The notes under the pieces: model-generated | What the model saw: only the letters and a program-made list of their open reading frames with translations | Told to the model about the DNA's origin: nothing | Databases searched by the model: none | NCBI RefSeq assembly: GCF_900109265.1 | Contig: NZ_FNZM01000006.1 | Coordinates: forward strand, 186,001 to 250,000 | Length of the DNA: 64,000 bases | Origin: Paraburkholderia tropica | GTDB lineage: Bacteria; Pseudomonadota; Gammaproteobacteria; Burkholderiales; Burkholderiaceae | Reading direction: 5' to 3' | Shown here: in pieces, positions 8,019 to 17,109 of the stretch | Numbering within the stretch: position 1 is the stretch's first letter | How the letters are laid out: each line of letters begins with the position of its first letter | Made by a program: the position numbers and the translations under genes

Positions 8019-8938
8019 GCGCGCGCTCCTTCGTGGACGGTGTCGCGCCACGCGAGCACGCGGGTTTCAAGCAGACGCATCGCGCTGTCCGTGAGCTTGC
8101 CGAACAGGCCGAGCAGCAGAATCGCGCCGAACACGATGTCGGGACGGCCGGTTTCGCGGCCGTCGCTGAGCAGATAGCCGAGGCCGCGCGTGGCTGCGAT
8201 CAGTTCGGCGGCGACCACGAACATCCACGCCACCGCGAGCCCCGTGCGCAGGCCCGTGAAGATCTGCGGCAGCGCGGCGGGCAGCAGGATGCGCGTGAAC
8301 AGACGCCACGGCGGCAGCCGGTAGACCGCGCCGAGTTCGACGAGTTTGCGGTCGACGTTGCGGATGCCGGACACCACGCTCAGATGCACGGGAAAGAATG
8401 CGCCGATCGCGACGAGCGTGATCTTCGGCGCTTCGTCGATGCCCATCCACAGCAGCAGCACGGGCACCCACGCGAGCGACCGAATCGCGCGCAGCGCCTG
8501 AAAACTCGGGTCGAGCAGCGCGTCGAGCCGACGGCTCAGGCCCATCGCCGCGCCCACCGCGATGGCGAGCGCCGCGCCGCAGCCGAAACCGACCGCCACG
8601 CGCGCCGTGCTCGCGGCGATGTGCAGCGCGAGCGGCGAGCCGCCCAGTTGCCAGAGCGCCTGAGCGATTTCGCTGGGCGCGGGCACGAGGTTGTCGGGCA
8701 GCACGCCGCCGCGCACAAGCGCCTCGATCAGCGCGAGAAACGCGAACGGCAGCAGCACGCCCGCGATGCGCCAGCGACGCGGCGCAGCGGCCGTTTCGCT
8801 TGCCTGCGCAGACGGTGCTTGCGCAGACGCGTCGTCAAGCAAGCCGTCCTGCCGCTCGCGCGTCGCGGGCAAGCTGGATACAGCAGACGCAGCGGCAGGC
8901 CGCGAAAGCGCGGGCGCGCTCAACTCGTCGATGGCCAT
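8015..8938 (-). CDS. SsuC-like ABC importer permease
   Basis: 307 residues. A BPD-type inner-membrane permease of the sulfonate/nitrate/taurine family, with about six membrane segments after an unusually long, Ala/Ser/Gln-rich cytoplasmic leader of about 55 residues. The conserved cytoplasmic loop for ATPase docking is ELGAVYRLPPWRLFTRILLP, the EAA motif region. An AGAAGGGGA ribosome site precedes the ATG. It starts 15 bases after the binding-protein stop and overlaps the ATPase start, so the three genes form one operon. Confidence 0.92.
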   Translation of the reverse strand: MAIDELSAPALSRPAAASAVSSLPATRERQDGLLDDASAQAPSAQASETAAAPRRWRIAGVLLPFAFLALIEALVRGGVLPDNLVPAPSEIAQALWQLGGSPLALHIAASTARVAVGFGCGAALAIAVGAAMGLSRRLDALLDPSFQALRAIRSLAWVPVLLLWMGIDEAPKITLVAIGAFFPVHLSVVSGIRNVDRKLVELGAVYRLPPWRLFTRILLPAALPQIFTGLRTGLAVAWMFVVAAELIAATRGLGYLLSDGRETGRPDIVFGAILLLGLFGKLTDSAMRLLETRVLAWRDTVHEGARA

Positions 8939-8953
8939 CGCGGCGATCCCCTT

Positions 8954-10045
8954 CTATTGCGCCGACTGACGCTGCGCCGACGCCAGCGCCGACTCCGACG
9001 CGTGCGTATCGATCAGCGACTCGATCACCTGATTCAGGTTCGTGCCCGGTTTCACGAGGTTTTCCTGCGTGAGAATCGGCGCGGCGGCTTCGAGCGCCTC
9101 GATCTGCTTCGCGCCCGGCTGCGGCTGGCTGAAATCGTTGCGGCTCAGTTGCAGCTTCGCGACCGCGAGCGACACCTTGGAATCGTCCGCGATGATCTGC
9201 GCCGCTTCGTCCGGATGCTCGCCGATCCACACGCGCGCCCGTTCATACACCTTGAGTACGCGCGCCACGGTCTCCGGATACTGCTTGAGGAAATCGTCGC
9301 GCACGTTCAAAAACCCCCACGTATTGAAGTCGACGTTGCGATACAGCAGGCGCGCGCCGTTGTCGATCTGCGCGGCGGCCATGTGCGGATCGAGCCCCGC
9401 CCACGCGTCGACCTGACCGTTCACGAGCGCGGTGCGGCCATCGGGATGCTGGAGATTGACGATCTCCACGTCGTCGCGCGTGAGGCCCGCCGTGTGCAGC
9501 GCACGCAGCGTGAAGAGATAGGGATCGGTGCCTTTGGTCGCGGCGATCTTCTTGCCCTTCAAATCGGCGAGCGTCTTGATCGGCGAGTCCTTGCGCACGA
9601 CCAGCGCGGTCCATTCGGGGCGCGAGAAGATATAGACGGTCCTGATCGGATTGCCGTTGGCCTTCGCGAGCACGGCTGCAAGACCGGCGGTCGAGCCGAT
9701 ATCGACCGCCCCGCTATTCAGGTATTCGAGCGCGCGATTGCTGCCGAGGCTCAGCACCCAGCGCACCTGTGTGTGATCGGGCGCGAGCGCCTGTTCGAGC
9801 CAGCCGTTGCGCTTGATGACGAGACTTTCGGGCGAGTAATACGCGTAATCGAGCTTGAGTTCGGCGGGCGCGGCGCTCGCGGCCAGTGCGGGCGTGGCCG
9901 TGGCGGCGAACAGCGCCAGCGGCGCGAACGCCGCGACGGCGCGCAGCGTTGTCGTCAAACGGCGCCAGAGCGGTTTGTGCCCGCTTTGGGATTCGCGCGT
10001 GGTCGGCTTCGAATCGGTGAAGATGGTGGTCGTGTGGTCTCGCAT
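8954..10045 (-). CDS. SsuA-like periplasmic sulfonate-binding protein
   Basis: 363 residues from the ATG at 10045, which has a GGGGA ribosome site; upstream in-frame starts lack one. A long N-region (about 30 residues, with a WRR) precedes a hydrophobic core and ATPALAASA, a plausible signal peptidase I site near residue 55. The mature part has the two-lobed SsuA/TauA/NrtA fold signatures: LGSNRALEYLNSGAVDIG, KDSPIKTLADLKGKKIA and DAWAGLDPHMA. First gene of the three-gene importer operon. Substrate is inferred as a sulfonate from family and neighbours, not shown. Confidence 0.9.
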   Translation of the reverse strand: MRDHTTTIFTDSKPTTRESQSGHKPLWRRLTTTLRAVAAFAPLALFAATATPALAASAAPAELKLDYAYYSPESLVIKRNGWLEQALAPDHTQVRWVLSLGSNRALEYLNSGAVDIGSTAGLAAVLAKANGNPIRTVYIFSRPEWTALVVRKDSPIKTLADLKGKKIAATKGTDPYLFTLRALHTAGLTRDDVEIVNLQHPDGRTALVNGQVDAWAGLDPHMAAAQIDNGARLLYRNVDFNTWGFLNVRDDFLKQYPETVARVLKVYERARVWIGEHPDEAAQIIADDSKVSLAVAKLQLSRNDFSQPQPGAKQIEALEAAAPILTQENLVKPGTNLNQVIESLIDTHASESALASAQRQSAQ

Positions 10046-10234
10046 CGGCTTTCCCCTGTTTGTCTGGCTGCATGGGGAGGCACGTGGTGTGCCTCCCGAA
10101 TTCGCCAAGCATAAGAAGCGCGGACGCTAGAACGAACCAACAATCGCTCAGATCGTAAGCAGCGAAAGGAATATCCGCGCGGCCGGGAAGACCGCGGGAA
10201 GAGTCGTCGAAAAAATCGCGGAAAACCCGCGCGC

Positions 10235-11296
10235 TCAGTCCACCGGAATCCACGCCGCCGTGGCCGCGTCGCTCACGCGGAACGCCGGGAATTTGACGCC
10301 CAGTTCGGCAATCGTGTGGATGTCGTTTTTCACGAGGTCGTCGCGCGTGACGAGCGTCGGCTTCACGACGATGTGATGCGCGAGCGGCTGCCCCGCCACG
10401 TCGAGCGCCGCCGCGCGCACCGACACCGCGCCCACCACGGCGGGATTGGTCGCCGCCGTCGCCACCCAGGCGCTGCCCGGCGCGCGGATTGCCTCGATGT
10501 CGGCGGTCGAAATATCGGCGCTGTAGATGCGCAGCTTGCTCGCGACGTTCGCTTCGTCGGCGGCGAGGCTCGCGCCGCGCGCGAACTCGTCGTACGGCGC
10601 GATCACCACGCGAATGTCCGGATGCGCACGATAAGCCGCCGCCGCCTGGTTCGCCACCGACTGCGCGATCGGATTGTCGACCGTGCCCCAGCGCGCCTGC
10701 TCGTGCACGCCCGGATGCGCCTGCTTGAACGCCTGCCACACGGCATCGCGGCGATCGAGCGGCGCGAATCCCGCCACGTAGACATAGCCCGCCGAGAACG
10801 CATTGCCGTTGTCCTTCACGGCCTGACCGAGCAGCAGCGTCGCGAGATCGTGATCGCTCTGCTCGATCTGCGGAATCTTCGGATTGGCGAGATCGACGTC
10901 GAAGGCCACGACCTTGATGCCCTTGTCGAGCGCCTGCTGCACCACGTCCTTGAGCGACTCCGGCAAGCCATGATTGACGATGATCGCCGACACGCCCAGA
11001 TTGATCGCCTGCTGGATCTGGTCGCGCTGCTGCGCCGCGTCCTGACGCCCTTCGTAAATGCGCAGATCGATGCCGAGCGCCTTCGCCTGCTTCTGCGCGC
11101 CCGCCTCGTAAGCCTGGAAGAAGTCGCCTTCCGAGAGATAGTTGACGAGCGCGATCTTCACGCCGCCTTTGTCGAACGGCGGCGGCGCGCCCTTGAGCGT
11201 GGCGGCGTCGGCGGATGCGGCGCCGAACAGCGCGGCGGCGCTCAACGCGATGGCGCCGATGGCGAAGCGCGCGGTACGGGACATCGACTTGTTCAT
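10235..11296 (-). CDS. ribose-type periplasmic sugar-binding protein
   Basis: 353 residues with a clear signal peptide (MNKSMSRTARFAIGAIALSA ending ASADA, cut near residue 31). The mature protein has the periplasmic-binding-protein type 1 fold of RbsB: KIALVNYLSEGDFFQAYEAG, GVSAIIVNHG, and DANxxxxA-like elements replaced by variant residues. An AGGAGCA ribosome site precedes the ATG. It is the last gene of an ATPase-permease-binding protein operon (63 bases after the permease). RbsB relatives bind ribose, other sugars, polyols or autoinducer-2; the substrate is not evident, and the surrounding organosulfur genes raise the chance of a less usual ligand. Confidence 0.88.
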   Translation of the reverse strand: MNKSMSRTARFAIGAIALSAAALFGAASADAATLKGAPPPFDKGGVKIALVNYLSEGDFFQAYEAGAQKQAKALGIDLRIYEGRQDAAQQRDQIQQAINLGVSAIIVNHGLPESLKDVVQQALDKGIKVVAFDVDLANPKIPQIEQSDHDLATLLLGQAVKDNGNAFSAGYVYVAGFAPLDRRDAVWQAFKQAHPGVHEQARWGTVDNPIAQSVANQAAAAYRAHPDIRVVIAPYDEFARGASLAADEANVASKLRIYSADISTADIEAIRAPGSAWVATAATNPAVVGAVSVRAAALDVAGQPLAHHIVVKPTLVTRDDLVKNDIHTIAELGVKFPAFRVSDAATAAWIPVD

Positions 11297-11359
11297 ATTG
11301 CTCCTCTTGTTTTTCAGGTTTTTTCTATGTGTCGGAAGACGCCTGGCAGACCCCGAATT

Positions 11360-12448
11360 TCAGGCGCGCGCGTCGTTTTTTCGGCCGATGCTGAAGGTGA
11401 ACGCCAGCGCCACCACCAGCAACGCGCCCTTGATGCAGTCCTGCAGGTAGTACGGTGCGTTCAACATCGTCAGGCCGTTGAGCAGCACGCCCACGAACAC
11501 CGCGCCGATCACCGTCCCCGGCACGTTGGGCCGCTTCGCGCCCCACACCGCATAGCCGACGAGCGAGGCCGCCACGGCGTCGAGCAACAGCGAATGCCCC
11601 GCGCTGACGTCGCCGCGTCCCACGCGTGCGGCGATCAGCAAGCCGCCCAGCGAAGCCAGCACGCCCGAAGCCACATACGCCGCCACGCGGTAGCGCGCGG
11701 CAGGCGCACCCGCGAGCCGCGCCGCCGTTTCGTTGCCGCCGATCGCGTAGATCACGCGGCCCCAGCGTGTGGCCGCCATCACGACCGAGACCAGCACGGT
11801 GAGCGCCGCGAGCACCAGCACGGGCGCGGGCACCACGTCGAAGAAGAAGCGCGCGCGGCCGAGCGCGAGAAAGGCGTCGGGGAACGTGCCGCTCGCTTCG
11901 GTGCCGTCGGGCAGGATCGTGCCGGTGGCGAGCGAGCGTCCGCCCGTCGGAATCAGTTGCAGGCCCGCCAGCAGGAACAGCGTGCCGAGCGTCGCGAGTT
12001 GATCGGGCACGTGCAGCCGCGTGATGAGCGCGCCGTTGAACAGCCCCGCCGCCACGCCCAGCGCGAGGCACGCGGCGGCGGCTTCCCACGCGTTGCCGTG
12101 CCACACGACCAGCACATAGCTCGCAGCCATTTGCGCGGATGCCGCCACGCTGCCCACGGAAAGATCGAAGCCGCCCGCGGCCAGCGTGATCGTTACGCCA
12201 ATGCCGAGCAACGCGACGATCGACACCGCCTGCAGGATGCTGAAGAGATTCGCCACGTTCAGGAACGCGGGTTCGCGCGCGGTGAACAGCACGACCATCG
12301 CGGCGAGCACGAGCAGCAGGCCGCTGCGTTCGAGCAGCACGAGCAGGCGGCGCGATAGCGGCGCGCTTGACGACGAGGCGCCCGAATGAGCAGGCGCGGC
12401 GAGCGAAGTGGAGGGATCGGTGACGAGCGGAGTGGCGGCGCTTTTCAT
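11360..12448 (-). CDS. RbsC-like ABC sugar permease
   Basis: 362 residues from the ATG at 12448, 14 bases after the ATPase stop. The frame is open far upstream, but that part overlaps the ATPase gene and has no family match, so the internal ATG is chosen. About 8-10 membrane segments. RbsC/AraH family signatures include GIGVTITLAAGGFDLSVGS, the loop GRVIYAIGGNETAARLAG, and a C-terminal PGTVIGAVFVGVLLNGLTML. It forms the membrane channel with the two-module ATPase. The 35-residue leader is Ser/Ala/Pro-rich. Confidence 0.91.
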   Translation of the reverse strand: MKSAATPLVTDPSTSLAAPAHSGASSSSAPLSRRLLVLLERSGLLLVLAAMVVLFTAREPAFLNVANLFSILQAVSIVALLGIGVTITLAAGGFDLSVGSVAASAQMAASYVLVVWHGNAWEAAAACLALGVAAGLFNGALITRLHVPDQLATLGTLFLLAGLQLIPTGGRSLATGTILPDGTEASGTFPDAFLALGRARFFFDVVPAPVLVLAALTVLVSVVMAATRWGRVIYAIGGNETAARLAGAPAARYRVAAYVASGVLASLGGLLIAARVGRGDVSAGHSLLLDAVAASLVGYAVWGAKRPNVPGTVIGAVFVGVLLNGLTMLNAPYYLQDCIKGALLVVALAFTFSIGRKNDARA

Positions 12449-12462
12449 GGTCGCTTGAAGTG

Positions 12463-14022
12463 TTATGACGATTCGATGGCTTCGGCGGTGTGGAGGGCTT
12501 CGTGTGCGCCCCGGTCGAGCGCGCCCCGATCGAAGTACACGATGCGGTCGGCGACCTCGTGCGCTTCTTCGAGATCGCTCACGAATACGAGCGTCGCGCG
12601 GCCTGGCGCTTCGCGGCGCAGCGTGGCCGCGATATCGGCGCGCGCGCCCGCATCCACGCCCTGAAACGGCTCGTCGAGCAGCAGCACGCGCGCGGGTTCG
12701 GCATGCCAGCGCGCAAGCAGCACCTTTTGCTGATTGCCGCCGGAAAGACGCGGCAGACGGTCGTCCGGGCCCGAACAGCGAATCCCGAACGCGTCGATCG
12801 CCGCGCGCGCGGCGGCCCGTTCGCGCTCGCGCGAGACGAACACGCCCCGGCTCCAGCGCGACAGAAACGGGAAGCCGAGCGTCCCCGCAATCGAGGCGAA
12901 CGGCACGGCGTCGGGAAACAAGGACGTGCGCCAGCGGTCCTCGCCAGCGAGAAACACGCCCGCGCGGATTGCGTCGCCGGGCGTGCGCGGACGCCACGTC
13001 GCGCCGTCGAGCCGCATCTCGCCCGCGAAGGCCCGCGACGCGCCGAAGATCGTCTGCGCGAGCCACGACTTGCCCGCGCCCACCGGCCCGACGACAGCGA
13101 CGATTTCACCATCGCGCACGTCGAGGTCGAAGGCGGCGGTGCGATCGGTGAGGCGCAGTTGATTCAACTGAAGAATTGGCTTGGCGTGATTTGTTTCGAC
13201 ATCCGAATCAATTCTGGCGGGCGGAAGCGGGCGGCCGATCATCGTTTCCAGCGCCGCGTCGAAGTCGATGGGCGCGGGCTGTTGCGCCACGACGCGGCCA
13301 TCGCGCAACACCGCCACGCGCGTCGCGAGTCGGCGCAAGTCCGCCAGCCGATGCGAGACCAGCAGCACGGCCACGCCTTCGTCGCGCAGCGTATCGACGA
13401 GCGCGTGCAGTCGCGCGGCCTCGGCGGCGGAGAGACTCGCCGTGGGCTCGTCGAGGATCAGCAGACGCGGCCGTGTCGCGAGCGCGCGCGCCAGCACCAC
13501 GCGTTGCTGCGCGGCGAGCGCGAGCGTGCCGAGCGGCGCGTCGAGATCGGCATCGAGACCCACGCGCGCGGCCAGTTCGCGAGCGCGCGCACGACGCGCG
13601 CCACGCGGCGCCCACCAGTTTCGTCCGCCACTCTTAACATCACTTCGAGCACCACTTTGAACGCCGCCCGACACGCCGCCGCACAGTTCATCGAGCAGCA
13701 GATTGTCGGCAATCGACGACGTGGGCACCACGGCATCCGCGATCGATTGATGCACGGTCGCCACGCCGAGCTTGCGCGCGGCGAGCGGCGAAGCCGGCGC
13801 GTAAGGCCGGCCGTCGAGTTGCATCGCGCCCGCATCGGCGCCCTGCACGCCGCTCACGATCTTCACGAAGGTCGATTTGCCCGCGCCGTTCGCGCCCATC
13901 AGCGCGACCACTTCGCCCGCGCCGATCGAAAAGTCCAGATGCGAAAGCGCGACGGTCGCGCCGAAGCGCTTGTCGATGGCGCGAGCGGAAAAAATCGGCG
14001 CGGAAATTCGGGGAGCGGACAT
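12463..14022 (-). CDS. RbsA/MglA-type double ABC ATPase
   Basis: 519 residues from the ATG at 14022. Two ABC modules in tandem, as in RbsA and MglA. Module 1 has Walker A GANGAGKST (43-51), Walker B LLILDEPTASLS and LVSHRL, but its signature is LALAAQQ instead of LSGGQ. It also carries an odd Gly/Ser-rich insert at about 114-133 (GGVSGGVQSGARSDVKSGG). Module 2 has Walker A GPVGAGKS, signature LSGGNQQKV and VLLLDEPFQGVD. First gene of a three-gene importer operon, divergent from the flavoprotein operon at 14316. The insert and degenerate signature may mean one weakened ATP site, as is common in this subfamily. Confidence 0.91.
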   Translation of the reverse strand: MSAPRISAPIFSARAIDKRFGATVALSHLDFSIGAGEVVALMGANGAGKSTFVKIVSGVQGADAGAMQLDGRPYAPASPLAARKLGVATVHQSIADAVVPTSSIADNLLLDELCGGVSGGVQSGARSDVKSGGRNWWAPRGARRARARELAARVGLDADLDAPLGTLALAAQQRVVLARALATRPRLLILDEPTASLSAAEAARLHALVDTLRDEGVAVLLVSHRLADLRRLATRVAVLRDGRVVAQQPAPIDFDAALETMIGRPLPPARIDSDVETNHAKPILQLNQLRLTDRTAAFDLDVRDGEIVAVVGPVGAGKSWLAQTIFGASRAFAGEMRLDGATWRPRTPGDAIRAGVFLAGEDRWRTSLFPDAVPFASIAGTLGFPFLSRWSRGVFVSRERERAAARAAIDAFGIRCSGPDDRLPRLSGGNQQKVLLARWHAEPARVLLLDEPFQGVDAGARADIAATLRREAPGRATLVFVSDLEEAHEVADRIVYFDRGALDRGAHEALHTAEAIESS

Positions 14023-14229
14023 ACGGTCGTATCGGTCTCGCGGGCAAGGGATGGCGTCATCGTAGCGAGACGCGCAGGCCGGCCCAACGAAGCGATGCTC
14101 ATATTGATCCGCCCAGCGCCGATAAGGCGGACGCACGCCGCCACCTCTGTTTTTACGTGCTTTTCTCCGTTATGACGCGATGCAATCAGCACAAATGCGC
14201 GCAGCCGATATCGATTCGAGAATCCGTTA

Positions 14230-14259
14230 TTGGAGCGCCGCGACACGCATTTCTATACT
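14230..14259 (+). promoter_or_regulatory. candidate sigma70 promoter for the flavoprotein operon
   Basis: TTGGAG (14230-14235) and TATACT (14254-14259) are 18 bases apart, and the start codon is at 14316. The match to -35/-10 consensus is good for such GC-rich DNA. It sits in the 293-base region shared with the divergent ABC operon starting at 14022. Confidence 0.5.
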
Positions 14260-14315
14260 GGCCCTTCACGCCATTCGAGGCCGCGGCCCGATGGAGAAAC
14301 ACGGAGGAACACACA

Positions 14316-15581
14316 ATGACGACACCGCGATCCGCTCCCATTCAGCACCCTCACGACGCCACGCTCTCCACCGGCACCGACTATGAAACGCTCGCCGCGC
14401 GCTTTCGCCCGATCTTCGCCGAGATCGCGCGCGGCGCGGCCGAACGCGACCGCGAACGCATCCTGCCGCACGAGGCCATCGCCGCCCTGAAAGACGCCGG
14501 TTTCGGCGCGGTGCGCCTGCCCGTGCGCGACGGCGGCGCGGGCGCGTCGATTCCGCAACTGTTCCAGTTGCTGATCGAACTGGCCGCCGCCGATTCGAAT
14601 CTGCCGCAAGCCTTGCGCGCGCATTTCGCCTTCGTCGAGGACTGGCTCAACGTGCCGCCCGATGCCGATCAGCGCGCGTGGTTCGACCGCTTCGCCAGCG
14701 GGCAGATCGTGGGCAGCGCGTGGTCCGAAGTCGGCGAAGTGGCCGTCGGCCAGGTGCAGACCAAAGTTTCGCAACGCGACGGCCGCTTCGTCGTGAACGG
14801 CGCGAAGTACTACAGCACGGGCACGATCTACGCCGACTGGATCGACGTCTACGCGCAGCGCGAAGCCGACGGCAGCGACGTGATCGCCGCCGTGAGCACG
14901 CATCAGCCCGGCGTGGTGCGCGAGGACGACTGGGACGGCTTCGGCCAGACCACCACCGGCAGCGGCACCACGCGCTTCAACGACGCCGTGGTCGAGCCGC
15001 GCAACGTGATCGACTTCGCGCGCCGCTTCAAGTATCAGACCGCGTTCTACCAGCTCTTTCACGTAGCGACGCTCGCGGGCATCGCCGAAGCCGTGCAGCG
15101 CGATGCCGCCGAACTCGTGCGCACGCGCAAGCGCGTCTACAGCCACGGCAACGCGCCGCACGTGAGCGAGGACGCGCAGATCCAGCAGGTGGTCGGCGAG
15201 ATCGCTGCGTGGGCCTATGGCGCGCGCGCCGTCGCGCTGCAGGCCGCCGAGCCCGCGCAACGCGCCTACGAGGCGCGCTTCGGCGACGACGACGCGGCCG
15301 AGCACGCCGCCAATGTCGAAGCCGAAATCGCCTCCGCGCAAAGCCAGCTCACGGCGTCGGAGTTCGCGCTGCGTGCGGCCACGCATCTGTTCGACGCGCT
15401 CGGCGCGTCGGCCACCAGCACGCGCCTCGCGCTCGACCGGCACTGGCGCAACGCGCGCACGGTGTCGTCGCACAATCCGCTCGTCTACAAGGCGCGCATC
15501 GTCGGCGACTGGGCCATCAACGGCACCGAGCCGCCCTTCGTCTGGCAGATCGGCAACGGTCCGGGCCGTGGGAGCAAGTGA
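14316..15581 (+). CDS. DszC/SfnB-type flavin oxidoreductase (acyl-CoA dehydrogenase fold)
   Basis: 421 residues, GGAGGA ribosome site before the ATG. Acyl-CoA dehydrogenase fold: helical N-domain to about 130, beta domain with GSAWSEVGEVAVGQ and NGAKYYSTGTIYADW, then a C-terminal helical domain with LDRHWRNARTVSSHNPLVYK. That last motif marks the DszC/SfnB group of FMNH2-dependent N- or S-oxygenases rather than true acyl-CoA dehydrogenases; there is no catalytic Glu context typical of the latter. Likely role: oxygenation of an organosulfur (or amine) compound with reduced flavin from a separate reductase. The next gene starts five bases after the stop. Confidence 0.85.
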   Translation: MTTPRSAPIQHPHDATLSTGTDYETLAARFRPIFAEIARGAAERDRERILPHEAIAALKDAGFGAVRLPVRDGGAGASIPQLFQLLIELAAADSNLPQALRAHFAFVEDWLNVPPDADQRAWFDRFASGQIVGSAWSEVGEVAVGQVQTKVSQRDGRFVVNGAKYYSTGTIYADWIDVYAQREADGSDVIAAVSTHQPGVVREDDWDGFGQTTTGSGTTRFNDAVVEPRNVIDFARRFKYQTAFYQLFHVATLAGIAEAVQRDAAELVRTRKRVYSHGNAPHVSEDAQIQQVVGEIAAWAYGARAVALQAAEPAQRAYEARFGDDDAAEHAANVEAEIASAQSQLTASEFALRAATHLFDALGASATSTRLALDRHWRNARTVSSHNPLVYKARIVGDWAINGTEPPFVWQIGNGPGRGSK

Positions 15582-15586
15582 ACGTC

Positions 15587-17020
15587 ATGAGTAAAACCAT
15601 CCGCCTGAACGCCTTCGAAATGAACTGCGTGGGCCACCAGTCGCCGGGACTGTGGACGCATCCGCGCGACCGCTCGTGGCAATACAAGGACCTCGAATAC
15701 TGGACCGATCTCGCGAAGATTCTCGAGCGCGGCATGTTCGATGCGATTTTTATCGCCGACGTGATCGGCTATTACGACGTCTACAAGGGCGGCAATTATC
15801 ACGCGCTGCATCAGGCCGCGCAGATTCCCGTCAACGATCCGCTGCAGCTCGCCGCGCCCATTGCGATGGTGACGGAGCATCTGGGCATCGGCATTACGGC
15901 GTCGACGAGTTTCGAGCATCCGTACACATTCGCGCGCCGCCTGTCCACGGCCGATCATCACACCAAGGGGCGGCTCGCCTGGAACGTGGTGACGTCCTAC
16001 CTCGAAAGCGGCGCGAAGAACGTGGGCCAGCTCGGCCTGCGCGATCACAACGACCGTTATGCGGTCGCAGCCGAATATCTCGAAGTGCTCTACAAACTGT
16101 TTGAAGGCAGCTGGGAAGACGGCGCCGTGGTGCGCGACCGCGAGAACCGCGTGTTCACGCATCCGGAGCGCGTGCACGAAATCGGTCACAAGGGAAAATA
16201 CTTCGAAGTCCCAGGTTATCACCTGTGCGAGCCGTCGCCGCAACGCACGCCGGTGCTGTTTCAGGCGGGCGCGTCCGGTCCCGGCAAGCGCTTCGCCGCC
16301 GAACACGCGGAATGCGTGTTCGTGGCCGCGCCCACGCAGACGCTGCTGCGCGACTACGTGGCCGACGTGCGCCGCCAGGCCGCGCTCGCGGGCCGCGATC
16401 CGCGCCAGGTGCTGATCTACAACCTCGTGACCGTGATCGTCGACGAAACCGACGCCAAGGCGCAGGCGAAGTTCGAGGCGTATCAGCGGCATGTGTCGTA
16501 CGACGGCTCGCTCGTGTTCATGTCGGGCTGGACCGGCATCGACTTCGGCCAGTATCTGCCGACCGACACCGTCAAGCGCGTGGAAACCAACGCGATCGTG
16601 TCCGCCGTCGAGCATCTCGCGGGCGGCGACAAGGCGTGGACCATCGAGGAACTCGCGCGCTGGGGCGGCGTGGGCGGACTTGGCCCCGTGTTCGTGGGCT
16701 CGCCAGCCACGGTCGCCGACATTCTCCAGCAATGGGTCGAGGCCACCGACGTCGACGGCTTCAATCTCGCCTACGCCGTCGCGCACGAGACCTTCGAAGA
16801 CGTGGTCGAACATCTCGTGCCGGAATTGCAGCGGCGCGGCGTGTATCCGCGCGCCTATGCGCCCGGCACGCTGCGCGAGAAATTGTTCGGCGCGCAGGCG
16901 CGTCTGCCGGACGATCATCCCGCCGCGCAGTATCGCGACATCGAGCGCGTGAAGCGCGAAGCCGCCGAACAGTCTGCCAACGCCGCCGACGCCAGCGTGC
17001 AGAACGCAGTCACGGCCTGA
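15587..17020 (+). CDS. NtaA/SnaA/DszA-type FMN-dependent monooxygenase
   Basis: 477 residues, within the 430-480 residue range of the family. Bacterial luciferase-like TIM barrel with hallmark segments: LNAFEMNCVGHQSPGLWTHP, DAIFIADVIGYYD, STSFEHPYTFARRLSTADH, GRLAWNVVTSYLESGAKNVG and HKGKYFEVPG. Family members use FMNH2 and O2 to break C-S or C-N bonds (DszA on dibenzothiophene sulfone, NtaA on nitrilotriacetate, SnaA on pristinamycin). Its coupling to a DszC-like gene (gap five bases, GGGAG inside the previous gene) mirrors the two-step oxygenation logic of desulfurisation. The reductant-supplying flavin reductase is not in the window. Confidence 0.9.
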   Translation: MSKTIRLNAFEMNCVGHQSPGLWTHPRDRSWQYKDLEYWTDLAKILERGMFDAIFIADVIGYYDVYKGGNYHALHQAAQIPVNDPLQLAAPIAMVTEHLGIGITASTSFEHPYTFARRLSTADHHTKGRLAWNVVTSYLESGAKNVGQLGLRDHNDRYAVAAEYLEVLYKLFEGSWEDGAVVRDRENRVFTHPERVHEIGHKGKYFEVPGYHLCEPSPQRTPVLFQAGASGPGKRFAAEHAECVFVAAPTQTLLRDYVADVRRQAALAGRDPRQVLIYNLVTVIVDETDAKAQAKFEAYQRHVSYDGSLVFMSGWTGIDFGQYLPTDTVKRVETNAIVSAVEHLAGGDKAWTIEELARWGGVGGLGPVFVGSPATVADILQQWVEATDVDGFNLAYAVAHETFEDVVEHLVPELQRRGVYPRAYAPGTLREKLFGAQARLPDDHPAAQYRDIERVKREAAEQSANAADASVQNAVTA

Positions 17021-17109
17021 CCTGTCCGCAGCCACGAAACCGGGCGCGCCCGCGCCATTCCCGCCGGGCGCGCCTCACTCCGATACCCCCCACACACCGG
17101 ATCTCACCC

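Noticed and set aside
8033..10114. Long plus-strand frame opposite the sulfonate importer genes
   Set aside because: Same Arg/Glu/Ala shadow pattern; all three genes on the minus strand have full motif sets.
11360..13066. Very long version of the RbsC-like permease with about 200 extra N-terminal residues
   Set aside because: The extra part overlaps the ATPase gene in another frame and has no homology pattern; the ATG at 12448 begins right after the ATPase stop.
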